DNA of 64,000 nucleotides from Paracoccaceae bacterium (GTDB taxonomy: Bacteria > Pseudomonadota > Alphaproteobacteria > Rhodobacterales > Rhodobacteraceae). Below, one piece after another: positions 14,533 to 23,400 of this stretch. The notes beneath the pieces are model-generated. The model saw only the letters and a list, made by a program, of their open reading frames with translations. It was not told where the DNA came from and did no database searches. The stretch is taken from the NCBI GenBank assembly GCA_016936395.1, contig JAFGXY010000036.1, positions 1 through 64,000 of the forward strand, in the 5' to 3' direction. Both the position numbers and the translations under genes were made by a program. How positions within the stretch are numbered: position 1 is the first letter of the stretch; each line of letters starts with the position of its first letter.

Positions 14533-14820
14533 ATGACCTCGATCCTGCAAATCCTGCTGCTGATTCTGGATATCGCGCAATGGATCATCATCGCGCATAT
14601 CATCATGAGTTGGCTGATCAACTTTCAGGTGTTGAACCTGCGCCAACCGCTGGTGGCGCAGCTTTGGTATGGCATCAACCGGCTGCTGGAACCGGTCTAT
14701 TCCCGCGTCCGGTCGGTGATGCCCAATATGGGCGGGCTGGATCTGGCACCTTTGGTGGTGTTGCTGGCGATCTATGCGCTGCGGATCGTGCTGATCAACA
14801 ACGCCGCCGCGTTCCTGTAA
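14533..14820 (+). CDS. yggT: YggT family membrane protein
   Basis: This is a 95-residue protein with two hydrophobic segments (ILQILLLILDIAQWIIIAHI and LAPLVVLLAIYALRIVLI) around a conserved loop, SWLINFQVLN...INRLLEPVYSRVRSVMP. YggT proteins are small inner-membrane proteins associated with osmotic or potassium homeostasis and sometimes with cell-wall or secretion genes; the precise role is unknown. The ATG at 14533 is chosen over 14482 because the family starts there. recQ begins 15 bp after the stop, so the two are probably co-transcribed. Confidence 0.9.
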   Translation: MTSILQILLLILDIAQWIIIAHIIMSWLINFQVLNLRQPLVAQLWYGINRLLEPVYSRVRSVMPNMGGLDLAPLVVLLAIYALRIVLINNAAAFL

Positions 14821-14835
14821 GGTCGCCGCCCGACC

Positions 14836-16878
14836 ATGCAAGACCCGCATCTGTTGTTGCAACGCATCTTCGGCTTTCCCGGTTTTCGTCCGGGTCAGGA
14901 AGATATCGTGCAAGCCGTGCTTGCCGGGCGCAACACACTTGCCATCATGCCCACCGGCGGCGGCAAATCGCTGTGCTTTCAACTGCCTGCGCTGTGCCGC
15001 GATGGGGTGACGGTGGTGATCTCGCCCCTGATCGCCCTGATGCGCGATCAGGTCCGCGCACTGAAGGCGGCGGGGGTAGAGGCCGGGGCACTGACCTCGG
15101 GCAATACGGATGAAGAAACCGAACAGGTGTTCACTGCCATCGATGACGGCCGCCTGAAGCTTTTGTACATGGCCCCCGAACGTCTGGCGGCAGGCGGCAC
15201 GCTTGCCCTCTTGCGCCGGGCGCAGGTGTCGATGATCGCGGTGGATGAGGCGCATTGCGTCAGCCAGTGGGGCCACGACTTCCGCCCCGATTACCTGCGC
15301 ATCGGCGAATTGCGCCGCGTGCTGCAGGTGCCCTTGGCCGCATTTACCGCCACCGCCGATGAAGAAACCCGCGCCGAGATTGTCACCCGACTGTTCGATG
15401 GCGTGGCCCCGGAAACCTTTCTGCGCGGCTTTGACCGGCCCAACATTCACCTTTCCTTTGCGGTGAAAGACAAGCCGCGCGAGCAGATCCTGCGCTTTGC
15501 CGCCGCCCGCAAAGGCCAATCCGGCATCGTCTACACGTCATCGCGCGCGAAAACCGAAGTGCTGGCGCAAGCCCTGCGTGACGCTGGCCATTCCGCCTGC
15601 CACTACCACGGCGGGATGGAGGCGGAAGAGCGCCGCCGGGTGGAGATTCGCTTTCAGCAGGAAGACGGGCTGATTGTTGTGGCCACGGTCGCCTTTGGCA
15701 TGGGCATCGACAAGCCCGATATCCGCTGGGTGGCGCATGCCGACCTGCCAAAGTCGATAGAAGGCTACTATCAGGAAATCGGTCGCGCGGGCCGCGATGG
15801 TGCCCCTGCCGAAACCCTGACGCTGTATGGCCCCGACGACATCCGCCTGCGCCGCACCCAGATTGACGAAGGTGCCGCGCCCCCCGACCGCAAGGCCGCC
15901 GACCACGCCCGGCTGAACGCGCTTCTGGGTCTGGCCGAGGCGATGACCTGCCGCCGTCAGGTGTTACTGGGCTATTTTGGCGAGGCGTCCGAACCCTGCG
16001 GCACCTGCGATCTGTGCGACCGCCCCGTCGATGTGTTCGACGCGACCGAGGCCGTGCGCAAGGCGCTGTCGGCGATTCTGCGCACCGGCGAATGGTTTGG
16101 CGCGGGCCATCTGATCGATATCCTGACCGGAAACGCCACCGCCAAGGTGCGCGAAAAGGGCCATGACCAGCTGCCCACCTTTGCCGTCGGGCGCGATCTG
16201 AGCAAGCCCGCCTGGGGCGCGGTGTTCCGCCAGATGATGGGCCGCGACCTGATCCGCCCCGATGCCGACCGGTTCGGTGCCTTGCGGATGACCGAGGCCG
16301 CCCGACCCATTCTGCGCGGCGAGGCCAGCATTTCCCTGCGCCGCGATACCATTGCCTCTGCCGCCCCGCGCATTGCGGTAAAAACCCTTGTGGCCGAGGA
16401 GGATGCCCCGCTGCTCTCGGCGCTCAAGGCCAAACGCCGCGCACTGGCCGAGGCGGCCGGCGTGCCGGCCTATGTCATCTTCCCAGACCGCACGCTGATT
16501 GAAATGGCCGAGCGCAAGCCTGCCACGCTGGACCAGATGGCCGGGATCACCGGCGTTGGCGCGAAAAAGCTGGAAAGCTATGGCGCGGCGTTCCTTGCCG
16601 TCATCAACGGCGCGGCAACCGGTCTGCACCCGGCGCGGATGCGGCTGGCCGGTCGGCCCTCGGGCGCGGTTTATGACCGTCTGGCCGAAGTGCAACTGAC
16701 GCTGTTGCGCGGTGAGGACGGCACCGGCAAACCGCTCAGCCTGTCGCCCGGCGTGCTGCGACGCATCGCCGAGGCGCGGCCCTCGACCCTGTCGGACCTT
16801 GACCGAGTGGGTGACCTTGGCCCTGCCAAGATCGAGCGCTTCGGTCCTGCCTTTCTGGATGTGTTACGCGACAGCTAG
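14836..16878 (+). CDS. recQ: ATP-dependent DNA helicase RecQ
   Basis: This 680-residue helicase shows all RecQ blocks: FRPGQEDIVQAVLAGRNTLA, Walker A MPTGGGKSLCFQLPA, Walker B AVDEAHCVSQWGHDFR, motif III AFTATADEETR, motif V FGMGIDKPD and motif VI YYQEIGRAGRDG. The zinc-binding cluster follows (CRRQ...CGTCDLC), then the RQC winged helix and an HRDC domain (LAERKPATLDQMAGITGVG). A second HRDC-like segment lies at the C-terminus (ARPSTLSDLDRVGDLGPAKIERFG), as in some longer alphaproteobacterial RecQs. It unwinds DNA 3'-5' in recombination and fork repair. Confidence 0.97.
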   Translation: MQDPHLLLQRIFGFPGFRPGQEDIVQAVLAGRNTLAIMPTGGGKSLCFQLPALCRDGVTVVISPLIALMRDQVRALKAAGVEAGALTSGNTDEETEQVFTAIDDGRLKLLYMAPERLAAGGTLALLRRAQVSMIAVDEAHCVSQWGHDFRPDYLRIGELRRVLQVPLAAFTATADEETRAEIVTRLFDGVAPETFLRGFDRPNIHLSFAVKDKPREQILRFAAARKGQSGIVYTSSRAKTEVLAQALRDAGHSACHYHGGMEAEERRRVEIRFQQEDGLIVVATVAFGMGIDKPDIRWVAHADLPKSIEGYYQEIGRAGRDGAPAETLTLYGPDDIRLRRTQIDEGAAPPDRKAADHARLNALLGLAEAMTCRRQVLLGYFGEASEPCGTCDLCDRPVDVFDATEAVRKALSAILRTGEWFGAGHLIDILTGNATAKVREKGHDQLPTFAVGRDLSKPAWGAVFRQMMGRDLIRPDADRFGALRMTEAARPILRGEASISLRRDTIASAAPRIAVKTLVAEEDAPLLSALKAKRRALAEAAGVPAYVIFPDRTLIEMAERKPATLDQMAGITGVGAKKLESYGAAFLAVINGAATGLHPARMRLAGRPSGAVYDRLAEVQLTLLRGEDGTGKPLSLSPGVLRRIAEARPSTLSDLDRVGDLGPAKIERFGPAFLDVLRDS

Positions 16879-16950
16879 GCAGCCACAGGGTTGCGTCGGC
16901 TGGACAATGCCTGCGCCGCACATATCTTTCGCCAAACCGATGAGGGCCCG

Positions 16951-17745
16951 ATGCTGACCGTCCTTTCGCCTGCCAAAAAGCTGAACGAAACCCCAAAGGC
17001 GCTGCCTGACGGGCATGACATGACCGAACCCGCCTTTGCCGCGCAGGCGCTGGAACTGGCCAGCCTTGCCCGCGCCTTGTCGGTCGATGAGATTCGCAAG
17101 CTAAGCCATATCTCCGAACCGCTTGCCCGGCTGAACCGCGACCGGTTTGACGCGTTCAGCGCCACACCCGCGCCGGGCACGATCTATCCGGCGGTGCAGT
17201 GCTTTGCGGGTGACACGTATCAGGGGCTTGAGGTGCGCACGCTGTCCGCCGCCGCACTGGACTGGGCAGATGGGCATTTGCGCATCCTTTCCGGCCTCTA
17301 CGGGCTGTTGCGCCCGTTTGACGCCATTCAGGCCTACCGCCTTGAAATGGGCAGCAAACTGGCCAACCCCCGCGGCGCCGATCTGTACGCCTATTGGGGC
17401 GACCGTATCGCCGTGGCCTTGAACGATCTGGCCTCCGAGCAGGGCGCGCGGGTCTTGGTCAATTGCGCCTCGGTTGAATATTTCGGCGCGGTGGACAGGA
17501 ATGCCCTGCGCCTGCGCGTGATCACACCGGTGTTTCTGGAAGAACGCGACGGCACCGCGAAAATCGTCAGCTTCTGGGCCAAGCGCGCCCGCGGCGCGAT
17601 GGCGCGCTTTATCTGCGAAAACCGCCTGACCGACCCCGCCGACCTGAATGGTTTCACCCTTGGCGGCTACACGTTCCGCGCCGATCTGTCAGAGGGCGAC
17701 CGGATGGTGTTCAGCCGGGCCGAGCCTGCGCAAACCGCCGCCTAA
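16951..17745 (+). CDS. yaaA: Peroxide stress protein YaaA (DUF328)
   Basis: This is a 264-residue protein with the YaaA hallmarks LTVLSPAKKLNE at the start, AVQCFAGDTYQGLEV, LRILSGLYGLLRPFDAIQAYRLEMG and SFWAKRARGAMARFI. In E. coli YaaA limits intracellular free iron and DNA damage during hydrogen peroxide stress and has a DNA-binding fold. The ATG at 16951 is chosen because homologs start at MLTVLSPAK; the in-frame ATG at 16891 adds 20 poor residues. It follows recQ by 72 bp, a sensible pairing of DNA repair with oxidative-damage control, and converges on the histidine-kinase gene. Confidence 0.95.
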   Translation: MLTVLSPAKKLNETPKALPDGHDMTEPAFAAQALELASLARALSVDEIRKLSHISEPLARLNRDRFDAFSATPAPGTIYPAVQCFAGDTYQGLEVRTLSAAALDWADGHLRILSGLYGLLRPFDAIQAYRLEMGSKLANPRGADLYAYWGDRIAVALNDLASEQGARVLVNCASVEYFGAVDRNALRLRVITPVFLEERDGTAKIVSFWAKRARGAMARFICENRLTDPADLNGFTLGGYTFRADLSEGDRMVFSRAEPAQTAA

Positions 17746-20360
17746 CCAGCCGGTGCAATCGGCACTGCCTCGCTCGGGCAAAACTCGGCCATCGCTGCGG
17801 TGATGGCGGTCTTGCGCAGCGGTTTGGTCAGGTAACGGTCCATCCCCGCCGCCAGAACCGCCGCGCTGTCACCCTCCATCGCATGGGCCGTCAGCGCCAC
17901 AATCGGCACATGGCTGCGGCCATCCTCGATATGCCGGATCGCCTGGGTGGCTTCGCGCCCGTCCATTTCCGGCATCGAGATATCCATGAAGATCAGGTCC
18001 GGCTGCCAGCTTTGATACAGTTCCACCGCCTCGCGGCCATTGGCGGCAAATTGCAACTCGATCTCGATGTCCTTGACCATCTTGGCAAAAACCAACTGGT
18101 TGGTGCGGTTGTCTTCGGCGGCCAGAACGCGCATCCGGCGCCGGCCCGGTGCGACCACCGCCTTGATTGGCGCCGCAACCGCCGCTGGGGCTGAAAGGGC
18201 CTGCAAATGCCGATACAGATCGGCCCGCAGGATCGGCTTTTGCAAGATTGCCGCCAGATCGACATCGGCGCCTTGATCGCGCGCTGCAACCGGGTTTGAC
18301 GACAGCATGACCACCGGCATCGTGTAACCCCCGGCCCGGATGCGGCGCGTCAGCGTCAAGCCGTCCATCTCGGGCATGTCATGGTCGGTCAGCACCACGT
18401 CAAAATCCCGGTCCCGGCCAAGGGCGGCCAAGGCCTCGGCCCCTGACCGGCACAAGGTGACGGCGATGCCATGCGGGGCCAGTTGCCGTTCCAGAATGGT
18501 GCGGTTGATGAACTGGTCATCGACCACCAGCGCACGGCGCAAGGTGATGGGCAAGCGTGTCACCGGATTGTCTTCGTCAATCGGCAGCGTCACCCGAAAG
18601 CCAAAGCACGACCCCTTGCCCAATTCGCTGTCCACCCAGGCGCTGCCGCCCATCCGCTCAATCAGGCGGCGGGTGATGGCAAGGCCAAGGCCGGTGCCTT
18701 CGAACTTGCGGTTTTGCTGATCCTCGACCTGATTGAATTCGCCAAAGATATGCTCAAGGTTCTGGGCGGCGATGCCGATGCCGGTGTCTTCGACGGTGAT
18801 GTGCAACTGCTGCTGCCCGGCCCCGCCCTCCAGCCCGACAACCCGCACCAGAACATGGCCTTGCTCGGTGAACTTCACCGCGTTGCCGATCAGGTTGGTC
18901 AGAACCTGCCGAACCCGGCCCGGATCGCCGACAAAGCGGGTCGGCAGGAACATGTCGTAATCAATCATCAGATCAATGCCCTTGGCCCGCGCGCGCGGCT
19001 GCAACAACATGGTGACTTCATGGATCGTGCGTTCCAGATCAAAGGGTTCGGGGTGCAGCGTCAGACGTTCGGCCTCGATCTTGGAATAATCCAGAATATC
19101 GTTGATGATCACCAAAAGCGCCTCGCCCGACGAGCGGATCGTCTCGGCAAACAGCCGCTGTTCTTCGGAAAGTGCCGTGTCGCACAGCAGTTCCGCCATC
19201 CCGACCACGCCGTTCATCGGGGTGCGAATCTCATGGCTCATGTTGGCCAGAAACGCTGATTTGGCGCGGTTCGCGGCCTCGGCCTGCTGGCGCGCGGCTT
19301 CCAGTGCGACCTGCTGTTCCTTCCAGTCGGTGATGTCCACCCGCAGGCCGACCCGTCCGCCATCGGGCGTGCTTTGCTCCAGCACCCGCAACCAGCGGCC
19401 ATTCGACATTTTCTGCTCATGGATCGAAGATGGCGCGCGATGCGCGGCCATGCGTTCTGACAGCCATTCCGCCTCACGCCCCACAGCCTCGGCGTATTTG
19501 CCGTGGCTCAGGCCATTGCGCAGGATGTCTTCAAAGGTCACGCCGGGGCGCAGGATATCGGCGCTTTCGGGGTGAATCTCGCGGTAGCGTTGGTTGCAGG
19601 TCAAAAGCCTGTCCTCCCTGTCAAAAAGCACAAATCCATCGGGGATGGCCTCGATCGCGGCCCAGATTCGCATCTGTTCGGTGATGTCGATGGCCAGGGT
19701 CACCATGTCGCCATCGCGCGCGCGGCGGTCCATCAGGCGCAGGTAATTGCCATTGCTCAGTTGCACGACGACGGGCTCGATCGCCTCGCTGGCCGAGCGT
19801 GCCAGCATCCGTGCCACCCAGTCATCGGCAGTTTCCCGGTCCAGCCGCACCACAGCGTGTTCGGCAGCCAGCCGCAGGATCTGTTCATAGGAAATGCCCG
19901 GTGCCAGGCTGAACCCCTCAAACGCCCGCAGATAGGCGCGATTGGCGGCAATCAGCTTCAGTCCAGAGTCAAACACCGCAAAGCCATCGCGGATGGTGTC
20001 GATTGAATCCCACAGCCGCCGCTCGGCCATGACGGCCGCAGTATGCGCTTGCTCCAACTCGGTCACAAACCGCGCGTTCTGGCCTTTCAGCGCGGCGGCT
20101 TCGGTCTGCGCCTCGCGCACGACCGACCGTTGCACCACGATCTGATCCGACAAAGACCGCGCGTGCATTGCCAATTTTTCATTGGCGGCAAACAGTTCAC
20201 GGCTTTTCTGTTCCAGCAGCCGTTCGGCAGCCAGTCTTGCCCGCCGTTCTCTGGCCAGCTTTTCGCTTACGTCCGTTCTCAGCCGTTCCACCCGGATCGC
20301 CTTCTGCTGCGGGGCCCCGGCCTGACCATAGGGGAAACAGAATGAACACCGGCTTAACAT
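17742..20360 (-). CDS. Hybrid sensor histidine kinase with two receiver domains
   Basis: This is an 872-residue cytoplasmic kinase with no clear membrane segments. In order it has a coiled coil (~25-110), two PAS-like sensor domains (SIDTIRDGFAVFDSG...; AAIEAIPDGFVLFDRE...), a HisKA domain with phospho-accepting His376 in SHEIRTPMNG, a HATPase with LTNLIGNAVKFTE, VEDTGIGIA and GTGLGLAI, a first receiver (LTDHDMPEMDG) and a second receiver (FMDISMPEMDG). The layout resembles BarA/ArcB-like phosphorelay kinases but with no HPt domain, so phosphate must pass to a separate protein. The stimulus is unknown. The start is uncertain: a GTG at codon 24 (20291) has a better-placed purine stretch. It is divergent from the alpha-2-macroglobulin gene by about 100 bp. 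Confidence 0.9.
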   Translation of the reverse strand: MLSRCSFCFPYGQAGAPQQKAIRVERLRTDVSEKLARERRARLAAERLLEQKSRELFAANEKLAMHARSLSDQIVVQRSVVREAQTEAAALKGQNARFVTELEQAHTAAVMAERRLWDSIDTIRDGFAVFDSGLKLIAANRAYLRAFEGFSLAPGISYEQILRLAAEHAVVRLDRETADDWVARMLARSASEAIEPVVVQLSNGNYLRLMDRRARDGDMVTLAIDITEQMRIWAAIEAIPDGFVLFDREDRLLTCNQRYREIHPESADILRPGVTFEDILRNGLSHGKYAEAVGREAEWLSERMAAHRAPSSIHEQKMSNGRWLRVLEQSTPDGGRVGLRVDITDWKEQQVALEAARQQAEAANRAKSAFLANMSHEIRTPMNGVVGMAELLCDTALSEEQRLFAETIRSSGEALLVIINDILDYSKIEAERLTLHPEPFDLERTIHEVTMLLQPRARAKGIDLMIDYDMFLPTRFVGDPGRVRQVLTNLIGNAVKFTEQGHVLVRVVGLEGGAGQQQLHITVEDTGIGIAAQNLEHIFGEFNQVEDQQNRKFEGTGLGLAITRRLIERMGGSAWVDSELGKGSCFGFRVTLPIDEDNPVTRLPITLRRALVVDDQFINRTILERQLAPHGIAVTLCRSGAEALAALGRDRDFDVVLTDHDMPEMDGLTLTRRIRAGGYTMPVVMLSSNPVAARDQGADVDLAAILQKPILRADLYRHLQALSAPAAVAAPIKAVVAPGRRRMRVLAAEDNRTNQLVFAKMVKDIEIELQFAANGREAVELYQSWQPDLIFMDISMPEMDGREATQAIRHIEDGRSHVPIVALTAHAMEGDSAAVLAAGMDRYLTKPLRKTAITAAMAEFCPSEAVPIAPAG

Positions 20361-20457
20361 GATCGAACCCGTCGCAGGGCTTGCCCCCGTCGTCGCGACG
20401 CTTGCAGGAAACCGGGCGTCGGTGCACCATGCACGCCATCCGGTGGGAGGATTTCAT

Positions 20458-23400
20458 ATGCGTTTTTTTGCCCGTGCCTTTGCCATCCTCATTCTGGCGG
20501 CAGTCCCGGTCGGCGCACAGGACCAGCCGCTGGTGCCGCAAAAGCGGGTGATCATGATGCAAGATCAGGATCTTCCGGGCGGCGATATTGCGCAGGTATT
20601 CGACACCACATTGGAAGCCTGCGAGCGCGCTTGCCTGACCAATGCGCGCTGCACAGCCTTTACCTTCAACACCCGCAACGGGTCTTGTTTTCCAAAGGCC
20701 AACCCCGGCACGGGTGCCTTCTATCAAGGCGCGATCTCGGCGCAGGTGCTGACCGCAGCCCCCGGCGCCGGGGCGCGGGCCGCGGATCGCCGGGCCGAAC
20801 TGGGCTTTGCCGGGCAAGGCGACATTGACGCTGCCTTGGCACAGGCGCAATCGCTGGGGCGCACCCACAGCACCAATGGCTTCAGCGCCGACGATCACGC
20901 AACAGCCGCCGCTCAGGCCGAGGCGCGGGGCGATATCGAGGCGGCGATGCGCTTTGCCGGGGCTGCGGTAAATCTGACGGATAGACCCGAGTCCTGGGCC
21001 GAATACGCCCGCCTGTCGTTACTGTCCGCTGATCTGCGCGGGGCCAACCCATCCGCCTTGCGGCAGCGGGCGATTGACGCGGCTCTGAACGGCTATCTTC
21101 GGGCTGATGCGGCCGCCTTGCGCCACACGATTCTGGTCACCATGGCCGAGGCACTGGAAAAGGCGGGCCGGGGCCGTGACACCGTGCAAGCCCTGCGACT
21201 GGCGCAAGACCTGCAACCGCGCGATGACACCGCCGCCGCGCTTGATGCAGCCATCGGCAAATACGGCTTTCGCATCACCGAACATGACGTGCAGGCCGAC
21301 AGTCTGCGCCCGTGCATCTGCGCCAACTTTTCCGAGGATCTGGCGAAAACCGGGGTGGATTATGAAACCTTCGTGCAGCTTCCTGAACCGGGGCTGACTG
21401 TTGTCTCGGACGGTCGGCGCAATCTGTGCATCGAAGGGCTGTCGCACGGGTCACGCTATACCGTCACCTTCCGCCAAGGCCTGCCGGCCGCCGATGGCCA
21501 GCAACTGGCCAAATCGGTGCCGATCACCGCTTACGTCCGCGACCGCACCGCAGGCGTGCGCTTCCCCGGTCGGGCCTATGTGCTGCCCAAGGGCGACACG
21601 GCCGCGATCCCGGTGGAAACCGTCAACACCGACAGGCTTGCGCTGTCGCTGTATCGCGTCACCGACCGCAACCTGCTGCGGGCGTACCAGAATGGCTATT
21701 TCAGTCAGCCGATGGCCGACTGGCAGGAAAATGACTTCAGCGGCGAAATCGGTGTGCAGGTCTGGACCGGCAGCGCCAGCGTGGGGCTGGACGTAAACCG
21801 CGATGTAACCACCCGCCTGCCGATGGCCGAGGCGCTGAAAGGCCAGCCCGCCGGGGTGTATGCGCTGAAAGCCATGGTCCCCGGCGAAGACCCGTACAAG
21901 GTGCCCGGAGGGTGGCAATGGTTTGTCGTCTCTGATCTGGGGCTGACCACGCTGTCGGGCGTCGATGGCCTGCATGTCTTTGTGCGCAGCCTTGGCAGCA
22001 CCGATGCAAAGCCCGGGATGACGGTCGAGCTTTTGTCCACCGCGAACGAAATCCTGGGCACCGCCCTGACCGATGCCACAGGCTATGCCCGGTTTGATGC
22101 GGGCCTGACGCATGGCACCGGGGGCCAAGCCCCGGCGCTGGTGGTGGCGCGCGACGGTGACACCGATCTGGCCTTCCTGTCGCTGACCGACCCCGAGTTT
22201 GACCTGTCTGACCGGGGCGTCGAAGGCCGCCCTGCCCCCCCGCCGATTGACGTGTTCCTGACCACCGATCGTGGCGCCTATCGCGCGGGCGAGACGGTTT
22301 ACGCCACCGCGCTTGCCCGGGATGGCGCGGCCACCGCTGTGCCCGGCCTGCCGCTGACCGCCATCCTCAAGCGCCCTGATGGCGTCGAATATTCCCGGGC
22401 GCTGATCGAAGACTCAGGTGCAGGCGGCCACGTATTCGCCCTGCCCATCGGTGGCAGCGCCCCGCGTGGTGTGTGGCGGCTTGAGGTGCTGGCCGATCTT
22501 CAGGCGGCACCGCTGACCTCGAAGACCTTCTTGGTTGAGGATTTTCTGCCCGAACGCATCGACTTTGACCTGACCCTTGCCGATGGCGATCTGCGCCTTG
22601 GCGATGTGCCGGTGCTGACCGTGGCCGCCAAATACCTGTTCGGTGCCCCCGGTGCCGATCTGGCCATCGAAGGCGAGGTGGCCTTGCGTGCCGCCAAATC
22701 CTTGGCAGGGTATGATGGCTATGTCTTTGGCCCGCATGACGACCCTTTTGATGCGCGGATGGAATCCTTTGGCGGTAACCGCACCGACGATGACGGTCTT
22801 GCCCAGATCAGTCCGCTGTTGCCGGAAGCTGATAACCCGCAACAGCCACTGGAGGCCGGCTTCACTGTCCGCGTGGCCGAAGGCTCGGGCCGCCCGGTGG
22901 AAAGGCAGTTGGTCAAACTGCTGACCCCGTCTTCACCGCTGATCGGCGTAAAGCCGATTTTCGACGATGTGGTCGCCGAAGGCACCGAGGCGCGCTTTTC
23001 CCTGATCGGCCTTGGCGCAGATGCCCGGCCCACCCCCATGGCGGTGGAATGGGAGGTGACCCGGATCGAGACCAATTACCAATGGTATCAAAGCTATGGC
23101 TCGTGGAACTGGGAACCCGTCACCTCGCGCGCCGTGGTCGCCGAGGGCAAGGCCGACCTTGGCCTGCAACCCACCGAAATCACCGCCCCGGTGCAATGGG
23201 GCCAGTATGAGCTGCGCGTGCGCAATGCCGCTGGCGCTGTCACCTCAACCACCTTCTATGCAGGTTGGTATGCCCCCGCCGATGTAACCTCGACCCCCGA
23301 CACGCTGGAACTCTCGCTCGACAAACCGGCCTACAGGGCGGGCGATACTGCCACCTTGCGCATCGTGCCCCGCGCGGCCGGAACCGTGCTTGTCACCGTC

